This document shows, piece after piece, positions 8,502 through 18,201 of a stretch of DNA of 64,000 nucleotides. This stretch comes from Dokdonella sp. Its GTDB lineage: Bacteria > Pseudomonadota > Gammaproteobacteria > Xanthomonadales > Rhodanobacteraceae. Numbering within the stretch: position 1 is the stretch's first letter; each line of letters starts with the position of its first letter. The stretch covers positions 1 to 64,000 of the forward strand of contig NZ_JAHCAP010000005.1 in NCBI RefSeq assembly GCF_019634815.1, written 5' to 3'. The notes beneath the pieces were generated by a model. The model made no database searches. It saw only the letters and a list, made by a program, of their open reading frames with translations, and was not told the DNA's origin. The translations under genes and the position numbers were made by a program.

Positions 8502-11500
8502 TCAATTTCCTCGTTTGTCCCTGTCGATTACAGGTTCCACCGTGATCGCGAAAAACACCGGGTTCGACCAGGCGTCGACCGCGGTTTCCAGATCGACGAA
8601 CAGAATGTGCCTGTCCGGGTGGGGGTTGGCAAGACGTGGATTGTTGATTTCCTGCAGTCGCGTCATGCCGATCTGGCGCTGGAAATCCGCCCGTACCCAG
8701 CCGATGGGTGCGGCCGATCCGGCGCCGGTCATTCCAGGCACATCGACCTGGGTGCGGATCGGCACGCGCGCTTGGCTGCCGTCGGCGTAGTGCAGGCGCA
8801 GCCAGGCGTAGTCGCGAATCCCTTGCTCCGGGGTGGCCAGTGGCGCCGCCAGAAGGATGTGGAACGCGGCGATGGGCTGGCGTGGAACGACGATTCCGGC
8901 TGCGCGATCGAAGCCGCTGGCCCCGTGCCGGCGCAATTCGATGGCGCCGCGCAGGTCGTAGTCGATGCCGTCGATGCGGGCCAGTCCAAGGCGCAGCCCG
9001 ATGTAGCCTGGCAGGGCGCCGGAAGTGATGTCGGCGCGCAGGTTGGCCGGTCGGTTGTAGTGGGTGGTGAGATCCAGCTGCAACGCCGTCGCGGCGTGGT
9101 CGCGCGGCGGAATCGGCACGCCCTGCACGTGGCGTGCCGGCGCGAAGGCGGGGCGTGACTGCAGGGGGGGCGGCGGGCCGGGGTCGGTGCGCCGCAGCTC
9201 GGCGCGCTGGGCTGCGCCCGGGAGGGCCAGCACCGCATGGCCGCCGATGGCGTCGGCCAGCAGGTCGGCGTGGGCACGCAATTGCGCGCGCGGCCGCGCA
9301 TCGGCCGCGACCGGCCAGACCAGCCAGGGCCGCGCCCAGGCCAGCAGCGTGCGGTCGTCCGGCGCGAAGGCCAGTTGCACCGGCAACAGGTACTGGCCGG
9401 CGTTGGAGTGCAGCGGCGGCCCGATCGGAGCGAGGCTGGTCGCATCGAACAACTGCACATGCCGTCCGCGCGCGTGGGCGATGACGCGGCCGTCGTGGCT
9501 GATGGCGAACACCGCGGTGTTCTCCGCATGCAGCAGCGGTTGCGAGACGCGTTCGCTGTCGCTGCCGGCGTCCAGCAGATCGTGCGCGCGGGTGGCAAGC
9601 AGCGGTTTGTCGCCCACGGCGGCCAGCGCCACGGGAAAGGCGCCCGGAATCTGCCGGTGTTCGCCCAGCGTGCCGCTGCGTGGGTTCCAGCGGTACAGGT
9701 CGGCGCGGTCGGCGAGGTTGTCGTCGGCATCGCGAGCGAGCAGCCAGAGCGTCTCCGATCCGGGTACGAACGCGCCCCAGGTGAACGGTTGTCCGCGCTC
9801 ATGGGCGAGGCGGCCGATGCGCTGCAGGCTGGCCGCATCGAATACTTCGGTGGCGCCGTCGGCAGGCCCGGTGGTGAGCAGGCGCAGGCCGTCCGGTGCC
9901 AGCTGGAACTGGCGCAGCGGCCCGCGCGTGCGGGTCGCGGCGAGGGGTTTCCCGCTGGCGAGATCGATGGCTTCGATGTCGATCTGGTAGCCATCCATTG
10001 CATTGTGCCCATAGCCGAGCAGCGCGCGCCGTCCGTCGGCATCGACGGTCAGGTACATCGGGTTGGCGCGCAGTGCGATGGGCGGAATGCGCTCGCGCAG
10101 GGTGTCGGCGTCGAGGACGAACAGCGTTGGCCCCGAGGCCACCACCAACACGCGGCCGGTGGCGGTGAGTTCGGCGAACACGGGGGGTTGCGGCAAGCGC
10201 CGCCAAGGCGTGAGCGGCGCGCCGCGGCTGTCGACGATGCGCACCTGGTTCCACGCCACGTCCGGCAGTCGCGTGCCGTCGACATGCAGGTTGCCGGCCA
10301 CCTGCCCATCCGGGGCACCGTAGGCGTCGAGGAAGGGCGGCGACGCCACCCGCCACAGGCGCACTTCGCCGCGCAGGTCGGCAGTTGCCAGCAGGCGCGC
10401 GCCCAGGGCGCTGCCCAGCGCGTTGGTGCCACCCGCTCCGGTGTAGGTCGGCGTGGCGATGAGGCGTGTCGCCTCCAGCGGGTTGGGCCCCGCTTCGGGC
10501 AGGCGCCACAGTGCACCGTGACCCAGGCCGGAAACCAGCAGCAGGCGCTCGCGATGGTCGATGGCGACTTCGTGTGGCTCGAAGTCGTTCTGCATCTGGC
10601 CGGCGTGCAGGGGATCCCCGCTGGCGACGTCGAAGGCGAATGCCGCGCCATCCCAGCGCACTGCCGCCAGCCAGGCGTCGTCCTCGCTGAAGGCGAGCCA
10701 CGTCACCTCGCGGCCGGCGGGTGTCGGCAACTGACGCACCGCGTGGGTGGCCGTGTCGACCAGGTACACGCGGCCGCGTGAATCGCCGATCGCCAGCCGG
10801 GAGCCGTCATGGCTCTCGACCCAGGCCGTGGGTGCGCCGTGGATGCCGGCGACGATGGCCGCCTGTTGGTTGCCGCGCGGATCGCGCAGGGTCAGGAAGC
10901 CGCGCGTGGCTTCTTCCTTTTCGGCCAGCCAGGCGCCGTTCCGGCCGAGCAGTCCCGCCCACACGTTCGAGCGCGGCTTGACGCGCGGCGGGCCGAGGGC
11001 GCGCCAGGGCGCGACCTGCCACAGCTGCACCTCGTCGCGCGCATTGCGCAGCAGGGCATGGCGCCCATCCGCGCTGTAGATGGCCTCGACCGGATCGGCG
11101 AAGGCGGCGGGGAACGCCACCACCGCCGCTTGGCCGAGATCGACCAGCACGGTGTCGTTCCACGACGGGCTGGCGAGATAGTCGAACCAGTCCAGGCTCA
11201 CCAGCAGCCGCTGGCCATCGATGAACTGCAGGTGGCGCGGCAGGCGCGGGTTGCCATCCGAGGTGGGCACGTCGGCAAGATCCACGCGACCGCGCTCGCT
11301 GAGCGTGGCTGTGTCGTACCAGCGCACGCTGAAGTCGCTCAGGCCCAGCGCCAGCATGCCGCCATCGGCGCTCAGCGCGGTTGCCAGCGGCGTTGCGTCG
11401 GCGACCACCATGCGATCGATCAGGACCACGCCCTGGGACAGGATCATGCCGATTTCGCGGCGTTCCACGCCCGCAGGATCGGCGCGGCCGTCGCGTTCCA

Positions 11501-12806
11501 GTTCGTCCAGGTTGTCGAGCAGGGGCGAGAGCGCGGCGAAGCCCTTGCCGTCGCGCATGAGACGCATGGCATTGTCGCGCCGACCCGCCTGCAGGCGATC
11601 GAGCGCCTGCCTTGCATTGGCGCTGGCCAGTTGTGCGTTGCTGGCCGCGCGCCGGGCGTTGTTCTCGGCGCGCTGCCATTGCTGGGTGGTGGCGAACATG
11701 CCCGCCACGAGGGTGGCTGCGGCCAACGCCACGGTGCCCGCCAGGCGTGGCTCGCGCCTGGCCCAACGCCCGATCCGGCGCGCCGTGCCCAGTGGGCGAG
11801 CCTGCACGGGCCGGTCTTCCACGAAGCGTGCGAGGTCGTCGGCAAGGGCGCGCGCACTGGGGTAGCGTCGTGCCGGGTCGCGTTCGAGGCAGCGCAGGAT
11901 GATCGCTTCCAGATCCAGCGGCAGCCCCGGGCGCAGCGCGCTAGGTCGGCGCACCTGACCGGCACGCAGCAGCGCCAGCGTGGCCTGTGCGCTGTCGCCA
12001 CGGAAGGGCGGCGCGCCGGTGACGAGGTCGTAGAGGAGTGCGCCCAGTCCCCAGATGTCGGTGGCGGGGGTGAGCGGCGCCGTGCCGACGTCAGCCTGTT
12101 CGGGCGCCATGTAGCTGGGCGTGCCGGTGATCTCGGTGGTCGCCAGCGCGCGCAGCGGGTCGAACTGGCGTGCCAGGCCGAAATCGCCGACATGCGGGAC
12201 GCCGTCCTCGTCGATCAGGATATTGCCGGGCTTGAGATCCAGGTGCAGCACGTTGAGGCTGTGCGCATAGGCGGTCGCTTCGGCCACCACCCGCATCAGC
12301 GCGGCGGCTCGCTGCGGCTCCCAGCGACCTTCGGCGCGCAGGCTTTCGGCCAGGCTGCAGCCACGTACCAGACGCATGCTGAAGTAGTGGAGGTCTTCGG
12401 CGGTGCCGACTTCGTGCACGGTGATGATGTTGGGATGCTGCATGCGCGCGGCGTGGCGCGCCTCGCCAAGGAAGCGTTCGACGAAGGCGCGCGAAGCCCA
12501 GGGCCCCGCCGCCAGCAGCTTGATCGCGACCTCCCGCTCGAGCCCGGCCTGGCGCGCGCGGTAGACCACGCCCATGCCGCCCTCGCCGATGCGCTCTAGC
12601 AATTCGTAGCTGCCGAACTGCCGCTGCAGCGGATCGGTGAGATCCAGCTCCAGGGCGTCCAGCGGCAGCAGCGCGAGCGGCGCGGTCGCGTCGCTCGGCG
12701 CTGCCGCGGCGGAGAGACCACCAAAGGCGAGTTCCGCGAGCGCCGCCTGTGCCAGGCGCAGGCCGGATGGGGCAGGCGGCGGCGATTGGTGGGCGCGGTC
12801 AGCCAT
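8502..12806 (-). CDS. Transmembrane Ser/Thr protein kinase with WD40-like propeller half
   Basis: 1434 residues. Kinase domain about 67-335: glycine loop GEGGMGVVY, lysine at about 96 (VAIKLL), HLDLKPGNILI catalytic loop, DFGLARQ, and TGTPSYMAPEQADV activation segment. The catalytic loop has Leu where most kinases have Arg (HLD not HRD). One transmembrane helix follows (about 358-375, GTVALAAATLVAGMFA), then a short coiled coil, then about 900 residues of WD40/propeller-like repeats (LALGLSDFSVRWYD, LAIGDSRGRVYLVD, LLATADLRGEVRLWR). The last ~250 residues form another beta-rich region. It overlaps the second ECF sigma gene by 8 bases, so kinase and sigma factors are translated together. By analogy with EcfK-PknS and EcfP-PknT pairs, the likely role is to sense the envelope and phosphorylate a sigma factor. 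Confidence 0.93.
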   Translation of the reverse strand: MADRAHQSPPPAPSGLRLAQAALAELAFGGLSAAAAPSDATAPLALLPLDALELDLTDPLQRQFGSYELLERIGEGGMGVVYRARQAGLEREVAIKLLAAGPWASRAFVERFLGEARHAARMQHPNIITVHEVGTAEDLHYFSMRLVRGCSLAESLRAEGRWEPQRAAALMRVVAEATAYAHSLNVLHLDLKPGNILIDEDGVPHVGDFGLARQFDPLRALATTEITGTPSYMAPEQADVGTAPLTPATDIWGLGALLYDLVTGAPPFRGDSAQATLALLRAGQVRRPSALRPGLPLDLEAIILRCLERDPARRYPSARALADDLARFVEDRPVQARPLGTARRIGRWARREPRLAGTVALAAATLVAGMFATTQQWQRAENNARRAASNAQLASANARQALDRLQAGRRDNAMRLMRDGKGFAALSPLLDNLDELERDGRADPAGVERREIGMILSQGVVLIDRMVVADATPLATALSADGGMLALGLSDFSVRWYDTATLSERGRVDLADVPTSDGNPRLPRHLQFIDGQRLLVSLDWFDYLASPSWNDTVLVDLGQAAVVAFPAAFADPVEAIYSADGRHALLRNARDEVQLWQVAPWRALGPPRVKPRSNVWAGLLGRNGAWLAEKEEATRGFLTLRDPRGNQQAAIVAGIHGAPTAWVESHDGSRLAIGDSRGRVYLVDTATHAVRQLPTPAGREVTWLAFSEDDAWLAAVRWDGAAFAFDVASGDPLHAGQMQNDFEPHEVAIDHRERLLLVSGLGHGALWRLPEAGPNPLEATRLIATPTYTGAGGTNALGSALGARLLATADLRGEVRLWRVASPPFLDAYGAPDGQVAGNLHVDGTRLPDVAWNQVRIVDSRGAPLTPWRRLPQPPVFAELTATGRVLVVASGPTLFVLDADTLRERIPPIALRANPMYLTVDADGRRALLGYGHNAMDGYQIDIEAIDLASGKPLAATRTRGPLRQFQLAPDGLRLLTTGPADGATEVFDAASLQRIGRLAHERGQPFTWGAFVPGSETLWLLARDADDNLADRADLYRWNPRSGTLGEHRQIPGAFPVALAAVGDKPLLATRAHDLLDAGSDSERVSQPLLHAENTAVFAISHDGRVIAHARGRHVQLFDATSLAPIGPPLHSNAGQYLLPVQLAFAPDDRTLLAWARPWLVWPVAADARPRAQLRAHADLLADAIGGHAVLALPGAAQRAELRRTDPGPPPPLQSRPAFAPARHVQGVPIPPRDHAATALQLDLTTHYNRPANLRADITSGALPGYIGLRLGLARIDGIDYDLRGAIELRRHGASGFDRAAGIVVPRQPIAAFHILLAAPLATPEQGIRDYAWLRLHYADGSQARVPIRTQVDVPGMTGAGSAAPIGWVRADFQRQIGMTRLQEINNPRLANPHPDRHILFVDLETAVDAWSNPVFFAITVEPVIDRDKRGN

Positions 12807-13533
12807 CTCGATTCCGGCTCAGGAAGCCGTGCAGGGCCTTCTGTTCGTCGCGCAGGTCGGCATCGGTGCCGACCGTGTCGGCCAGCTCATGCCCGACGAG
12901 ATGGCGAAAGCGCTGGCGCAGGCGCTTGAGCGCGACGATCAGCGCCAGCGGGCGCTGTGCCAGGTCGGCCCCGATCGCCGCGTATTCATCCGTGGAAGGT
13001 TCGCGGGCGAGATAGGGCACCAGGGCCGCGTACATTTCAAGGTGTCCTTCGCCGGCAGCCTCGGCATGCAGGCGTTGCAGTGCGCGCGCGATGACCTCGG
13101 CTGCGAACCCGCGCTGGAAGGCATCGTCCGCCGTCGTGCCCGGCGGGTTGTCCTGCCCATTGCGGTGTTCCAGTTCGGCCGGTGGCGGCGCCAGGTCGGC
13201 TGCATCCGCCATGGGCAGTTCGCGCCAGTCGGCGCCAAGGAAGGTCTGCAGGCGCTGCAGCAGGAAGTCGCGGAAACATTGGTTCGAGACCCGAGCCGTC
13301 ATGGCTGCGTCGTGGCGAGTGAGTTCGCCGAAGAAGGTGGACGCGATCTCCTGCGCGGTATCCGGATCGTGCCCGCATTGGCGCAGGTAGGCGTAGACCG
13401 GATACCAGTAGCGGCGACACAGTTCGCCCAGCGCGGCGCGACGCGCTTCCGGTGCCGGGTCGCGGTTCAGCACGAGCGACCAGCCCGTGGCCCGGACGCC
13501 GGCAGCCGACGCAGGTTCGCTCGTGTCGATCAT
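12799..13533 (-). CDS. Divergent ECF-like sigma factor paralogue (degenerate region 2)
   Basis: 244 residues from ATG at 13533. It is clearly a paralogue of the gene just upstream: T-x-WSLV start, R-AL-x-x-LCR-Y-x-x-PV-x-AY-x-R, FF-x-EL, and the same region-4 helix with LKRLRQRFRHLVGHEL. Region 2 has lost signature residues, however. Where the sister has DLTQAFF this protein has EIASTFF, and the GRFRAYLL block has become QCFRDFLLQ. It may bind promoters poorly and act as a decoy, partner or phosphorylation target rather than a full sigma factor; that is inference. The stop overlaps the kinase start by 8 bases and the gene lies 28 bases after its sister, so all three form one operon. Confidence 0.8.
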   Translation of the reverse strand: MIDTSEPASAAGVRATGWSLVLNRDPAPEARRAALGELCRRYWYPVYAYLRQCGHDPDTAQEIASTFFGELTRHDAAMTARVSNQCFRDFLLQRLQTFLGADWRELPMADAADLAPPPAELEHRNGQDNPPGTTADDAFQRGFAAEVIARALQRLHAEAAGEGHLEMYAALVPYLAREPSTDEYAAIGADLAQRPLALIVALKRLRQRFRHLVGHELADTVGTDADLRDEQKALHGFLSRNRDG

Positions 13534-13561
13534 CGGCGCTGCCGTCCTCGTTGATGCGCGC

Positions 13562-14272
13562 TCATCGGGTATCCCCGAGCGCCGAAGCGAAGGCGCTGCG
13601 CAGGCTGCGCAGTTCCGTGTGCAGGGTTTCGGCGTCGCCCGTGGTTTCGCCCACTTCGGCCCGGACCAGCTCGCGCAGGCGATGGCGCAACCGGTGCACG
13701 GCGACAGCCAGAGTGTTGCGGCGCAGGTGCAGGGCGTCGGCCACGCGTGCGTAGTCGGCGTCGGCCGGGCGCTCGGTGAGGAACTCATGCAGGTGCTCGA
13801 ACAGTTCCAGCTTGCCTGCCGCCGCGGCCTCCTCACGCAGGCGTGCCAGTGCCGCCGCCAACGCCGCCAGCGCCCAGTCACGCTCGAACACCGCATCCGG
13901 ACTGTCGCCGTCGGCCAGTTCGCGGGCGCCGTCCAGGTCGATCGACTCGAAGGCGACGCCGCCACCGCGCTTGAGGCGCTGCGAGCTCACTTGCTGATCG
14001 ATCAGGAAACGCTTCACGGCCGTGAGCAGGTAGGCGCGGAAACGGCCGCGCGTCGGATCGGCGCGCGCGTGCAGGGCGCTTTCGATGAACTCAAGGAAGA
14101 ACGCCTGGGTCAGGTCCTCGGCCATCTCTGCCGAATGGACATGGCGACGCACGTAGGCCAGCACCGGCAGCCGGTAGGTCCGGCACAGGCTCTCCAGTGC
14201 CGCGCGCGCATCCGTGCCGCAGCCGGCGGCGGCCATCACGAGGCTCCAGCGGGTCGTCTCGAACTGGCTCAT
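13562..14272 (-). CDS. ECF sigma-70 family RNA polymerase sigma factor
   Basis: 236 residues from ATG at 14272. Region 2 is intact (TRWSLVMAAAG, LCRTYRLPVLAYVRRH, DLTQAFFLEFIE, TRGRFRAYLLTAVKRFLIDQ), region 4 contains ADYARVADALHLRRNTLAVAVH, and an acidic/leucine tail TLHTELRSLRSAF follows. This tail is typical of kinase-associated ECF groups and there is no gene for a classical anti-sigma factor nearby. Followed by a divergent paralogue and then a transmembrane kinase, it probably receives its signal by Ser/Thr phosphorylation. It directs RNA polymerase to an unknown regulon; the tandem secreted genes at 15253 and 17273 and the downstream barrel and peptidase genes are candidates. Confidence 0.88.
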   Translation of the reverse strand: MSQFETTRWSLVMAAAGCGTDARAALESLCRTYRLPVLAYVRRHVHSAEMAEDLTQAFFLEFIESALHARADPTRGRFRAYLLTAVKRFLIDQQVSSQRLKRGGGVAFESIDLDGARELADGDSPDAVFERDWALAALAAALARLREEAAAAGKLELFEHLHEFLTERPADADYARVADALHLRRNTLAVAVHRLRHRLRELVRAEVGETTGDAETLHTELRSLRSAFASALGDTR

Positions 14273-14336
14273 GGGCTTTCCCGGCAGCCTGCATGCGGCG
14301 GCATTATGGCGCGCCGACAAGCGCCTGGCGCGCGCT

Positions 14337-14975
14337 TCAGCAAACGCGGAACAGGCGCTCGGCGGTGCTGGTGTACTGGCCGTCGCGGCTGCGGCGCAGT
14401 TGCTGTTCGAGCCGCAGTTCGTCCGCCCGTGCCTGTTGCCAGGCGGCCCGATCGATCACGCCCGGCTCGCCGCGGGCGACATCGGCCTGACGGAAGCGGC
14501 AGAACTCGGCATGGTCGTCGAGCTCGCTGCGCACGGTCTCCATCGCGACATCGACCAGCAGGGCGTCATCGAGCAGTCCAAGCACCGGGATGGCATCACC
14601 GAAAAGCTCGTTCGCATCGTCGATGTAGGCCAGCAGGGTAGCGATACGCGCGGCCAGTTCCGCGTCCATGGTCCAAGCCGGATCGGCCAGCATGGCGCGC
14701 AGCTCGGCGGCGCGGCGCATGCGCGAGGCGATGAAGGGCGACTGGCCGCCAGCGGCGGCGGTGCGCAGCACGCGACGCGCCACACCGGCAAGCTGCTCGG
14801 CGCTGAGCGTCGGCATGGCCGGATCGAACAGGTGGGCAATGGCGTTGAAGCGTTCGAGCTGGCCGCCGGTCAGCACGATGGTCTCGATGCCCGGGGTGAA
14901 GATGCCCGATTGGGCCGGCGAGAGGTCGAGGCCGACGACGGAGCGTTCCGTCGGCGGGTTCCAGGTGGTGGGCAT
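14337..14975 (-). CDS. DUF1232 (YkvA-like) domain protein
   Basis: 212 residues. The central segment IATLLAYIDDANELFGDAIPVLGLLDDALLVDVA is the DUF1232 signature, which in its usual form reads like LIPDFIPVLGYLDD. It is a short hydrophobic hairpin found in membrane-associated proteins of unknown function. The flanks are helical and charged. The gene lies 64 bases upstream of the ECF sigma factor on the same strand and could be the first gene of that operon. No enzymatic residues are recognisable. Confidence 0.8.
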   Translation of the reverse strand: MPTTWNPPTERSVVGLDLSPAQSGIFTPGIETIVLTGGQLERFNAIAHLFDPAMPTLSAEQLAGVARRVLRTAAAGGQSPFIASRMRRAAELRAMLADPAWTMDAELAARIATLLAYIDDANELFGDAIPVLGLLDDALLVDVAMETVRSELDDHAEFCRFRQADVARGEPGVIDRAAWQQARADELRLEQQLRRSRDGQYTSTAERLFRVC

Positions 14976-15184
14976 GGTCGCGGAGCTCCGGTTCTGGCCG
15001 CCTCGGCGAGGCGGCTGTCTCCTGATTCCACGAACCGGTCGCGCGATTACCGCGCTTCAGCCCGCCCGATGTGACGGTCTCGGCGGCGCCATCCTCACCC
15101 ACTTCGAGAGGCACGGTGCGCTGGAGCAAGCGCAACTGGCCTGCTGTAAAAAAATGGGCGGAGATCATGTTCGCCGCCGCCGCT

Positions 15185-16181
15185 CGCTCCGGGTCTTGTA
15201 ATCCTTGTCGCCAGACGCGCAACTCCCGATTACCCACAGCGGAGTCCTTGCCATGCCCCGGTTCACGCACGCATCCCATCGGCTGCCCACGCGCGCAACG
15301 CGCCTGGGCTCGACCTTCCTGCCCCTGCTGTTCGCCTGTGTCGCCTTCTGCGCGCTGGCATGCGCTTGCGCGACGGCGCGTGCGGCCTCGTTCGACCCCA
15401 ATCAGGCCGGGCTGTCCGGCTCATGGGCAAATGCCGCCACCGACGGCCAGGGTTTCGTCTTCGACGTGGTGGAGGACTTCCACGGCGAGGGCCGCGCGCT
15501 CATCTTCGGCGGCTGGTTCACCTACGATACCGATGCGGCCGGCGGAGTGCGCTGGTACACCGTCCAGGGCGAGCTGGCCCGCCAGGGCGCTTCCACCATG
15601 GCCATCTACCAGACGCTGGGCGGCAGCTTCGACTCGCCCCAGCCTGCCACCACCCAGGCCATAGGCGAGTTCAGCATCGAGTTCACCGACTGCACGCATG
15701 CCAGCGCGAACTACCGCTTCGACGACGGCCGCACGGGCGATCTTCCGCTCGCGCGCCTGCTTGGCAACGCCACTTGCAGGCCGGGCGCAAGCTCGCCCGC
15801 CGCGCCGGGCAGTGCCGCCTGGTCGGGCGCCTGGGCCGATCCGAGCAACGGTGGCCAGGGGCTGGTGCTGGAGTTCAACCCCGACCAGCAGCTGATGTTC
15901 GGCGCCTGGTATGCGTTTGCCCGTGGCGCGGCAGCCAACGCCGGCGCGGCCGGCCAGGACTGGTACACGCTCCAGACTGCCGTGCCCGCGGGCGCGACCA
16001 GCATCGCGGACATCGGCATCTATGCCACCCGCGATGGCCGCTTCGACGCCCACGCGGCCACGACCACCACGCGCGTGGGCACCGTGAAACTCGACATGCA
16101 GGACTGCGTCCATGCCACGCTGGCTTATGAGTTCACCGCCGGCGCGCTCGCCGGCAGCCAGGGCACGCTGGCGCTGCTGCG
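15185..16181 (+). repeat. Direct repeat copy 1 (about 1 kb, near-identical to 17205-18201)
   Basis: Bases from 15185 to 16181 recur at an offset of exactly 2020. Within the coding part I see only two mismatches (15290 and 15483, both changing an amino acid) and an unbroken match from 15484 to 16181. A handful of mismatches occur in the 68 bases before the start codon. Similarity stops sharply at 16182. Confidence 0.95.
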
Positions 16182-16902
16182 CCTGACGCCGCCGCAAGAA
16201 GGCTGTGCAGTGCCCGCGCCAGCGGCAGGAAATGCCGAGGGCTACTGGAAAGGCACGAGCAAGGGACAGGACTTCCGCATCATCGTCCCCGGCGATGGAA
16301 CCTATGCCATCGTCTTCCAGCACGAAGGCGTGGATCAGCGATTCGTGTACGGAACGCTGGTCGAGGACAACGGGCAGTTCGTCTCGAATGATGGCGCCGA
16401 GTTCGCGATCCACATCGGTGCACTCGCTGATGCCCGCGCCACCGATGTTGGCGTCGCCGGAAGTTTCGTGGCCCGCCAATCCATGCAACTGCGGCTCACG
16501 CGGCGCGCTGACAGCGAACTGCTCTCCGCGACCTGGGATCCGACCTACGAAACACCGGCGCGAGTCGCCGATGCGGCGGGCGGCTACCAGGGTTATGCGG
16601 CAGTGACCGTCAACGGCCTCGCGGTGGATTTCAGCATCGATGCGACCGGCCAGTTCAGCGGTTCGATCGGCGGTGGCGCCTGCAGCGTCAGCGCAAGGCT
16701 GCAAGCGCGCGGCGCCACCAACCTGTTCGATTTCATCCTGCGCGGCCTTACTCCCAGCTGCCTGTTCGGAGCCGGCCCGCTTACCGGCTTGGCCTGGTAT
16801 GACACTGCAACCCGCAGCTTCCACAGCTATACGCCATTCGCCGGCCGCAGCAGGATGCAGTACATGCTGGGCTCCCGGGTCGGCGCGCGCCAGACGGAGT
16901 AG
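15253..16902 (+). CDS. Secreted protein with GQGF/WYT repeats, copy 1
   Basis: 549 residues from ATG at 15253 (GCGGAG 9 bases upstream). An upstream in-frame TTG was rejected because that stretch shows coding-neutral differences between the two copies. A signal peptide ends near ATARA. Two similar ~130-residue units follow. Unit 1 has GSWANAATDGQGFVFDV, FGGWFTYD, RWYTVQGEL and IEFTDCTHASANYRF; unit 2 has GAWADPSNGGQGLVLEF, FGAWYAF, DWYTLQT and LDMQDCVHATLAYEF, each with one conserved Cys in the DC motif. The last ~210 residues are a different beta-rich domain beginning GYWKGTSKGQDF and ending with GLAWYD and SYTPFAG. Function unknown; the repeat type is common in secreted proteins of this order. 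The first ~310 residues are almost identical to the next gene. Confidence 0.85.
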   Translation: MPRFTHASHRLPTRATRLGSTFLPLLFACVAFCALACACATARAASFDPNQAGLSGSWANAATDGQGFVFDVVEDFHGEGRALIFGGWFTYDTDAAGGVRWYTVQGELARQGASTMAIYQTLGGSFDSPQPATTQAIGEFSIEFTDCTHASANYRFDDGRTGDLPLARLLGNATCRPGASSPAAPGSAAWSGAWADPSNGGQGLVLEFNPDQQLMFGAWYAFARGAAANAGAAGQDWYTLQTAVPAGATSIADIGIYATRDGRFDAHAATTTTRVGTVKLDMQDCVHATLAYEFTAGALAGSQGTLALLRLTPPQEGCAVPAPAAGNAEGYWKGTSKGQDFRIIVPGDGTYAIVFQHEGVDQRFVYGTLVEDNGQFVSNDGAEFAIHIGALADARATDVGVAGSFVARQSMQLRLTRRADSELLSATWDPTYETPARVADAAGGYQGYAAVTVNGLAVDFSIDATGQFSGSIGGGACSVSARLQARGATNLFDFILRGLTPSCLFGAGPLTGLAWYDTATRSFHSYTPFAGRSRMQYMLGSRVGARQTE

Positions 16903-17272
16903 GCCACCGCGGTCGCTGCGGATGGACTCGCGCGGCCGGGACGGCAATGCAAAGGCGTCGACGGGGCGCCGTACAGTGTTCCGAACCTTGCGCCTTGCCC
17001 GTCACCTGGGCGGGCCTACCCGAATTCTCTTCACCGTCATTCCGGCCTGCGCCGGGATGACGAGCTTAAGTTCGGAGCATTGGGACGCCGTACAGCGCAT
17101 CGGCGAAGATCTGGAACTCGCCCATGCCGTCGCACTCGGTGCGAAGCGCGGACAGGATTCATCGGCCGCCAGGAGGCGCCGGGATCAACGTCGTAGCAGT
17201 AGCCCGCTCCGGTTCCTGTAATCCTTGTCGCCAGACGCGCAACTCTCGATTACCCACAGCGAAGTCCTTGTC
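16903..17272. other. Spacer between the tandem secreted genes
   Basis: 370 bases with no gene. It contains a REP-like hairpin at 17035-17062. The last 68 bases are the duplicated leader that also precedes the first copy, so each gene carries the same promoter-proximal sequence. Confidence 0.7.
17035..17062. repeat. REP-like palindrome
   Basis: CGTCATTCCGGC, a 4-base loop, then GCCGGGATGACG: a 12-bp stem with one G-T pair. This is the common Lysobacterales intergenic REP pattern; a decayed copy lies at 7404. Confidence 0.75.
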
Positions 17273-18201
17273 ATGCCCCGGTTCACGCACGCATCCCATC
17301 GGCTGCCCAAGCGCGCAACGCGCCTGGGCTCGACCTTCCTGCCCCTGCTGTTCGCCTGTGTCGCCTTCTGCGCGCTGGCATGCGCTTGCGCGACGGCGCG
17401 TGCGGCCTCGTTCGACCCCAATCAGGCCGGGCTGTCCGGCTCATGGGCAAATGCCGCCACCGACGGCCAGGGTTTCGTCTTCGACGTGGTGGAGGACTTC
17501 CAAGGCGAGGGCCGCGCGCTCATCTTCGGCGGCTGGTTCACCTACGATACCGATGCGGCCGGCGGAGTGCGCTGGTACACCGTCCAGGGCGAGCTGGCCC
17601 GCCAGGGCGCTTCCACCATGGCCATCTACCAGACGCTGGGCGGCAGCTTCGACTCGCCCCAGCCTGCCACCACCCAGGCCATAGGCGAGTTCAGCATCGA
17701 GTTCACCGACTGCACGCATGCCAGCGCGAACTACCGCTTCGACGACGGCCGCACGGGCGATCTTCCGCTCGCGCGCCTGCTTGGCAACGCCACTTGCAGG
17801 CCGGGCGCAAGCTCGCCCGCCGCGCCGGGCAGTGCCGCCTGGTCGGGCGCCTGGGCCGATCCGAGCAACGGTGGCCAGGGGCTGGTGCTGGAGTTCAACC
17901 CCGACCAGCAGCTGATGTTCGGCGCCTGGTATGCGTTTGCCCGTGGCGCGGCAGCCAACGCCGGCGCGGCCGGCCAGGACTGGTACACGCTCCAGACTGC
18001 CGTGCCCGCGGGCGCGACCAGCATCGCGGACATCGGCATCTATGCCACCCGCGATGGCCGCTTCGACGCCCACGCGGCCACGACCACCACGCGCGTGGGC
18101 ACCGTGAAACTCGACATGCAGGACTGCGTCCATGCCACGCTGGCTTATGAGTTCACCGCCGGCGCGCTCGCCGGCAGCCAGGGCACGCTGGCGCTGCTGC
18201 G
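17205..18201 (+). repeat. Direct repeat copy 2 (matches 15185-16181)
   Basis: Second copy of the ~1-kb repeat. It covers the 68-base leader and the first ~310 codons of the second secreted gene and stops inside the gene, where the C-terminal domain begins. Confidence 0.95.

Noticed and set aside
15205..15252. TTG-initiated extension of the secreted tandem genes
   Set aside because: The 16 codons differ between copies at several positions including non-conservative changes, while the true coding region is almost identical; ATG at 15253 has a ribosome site.
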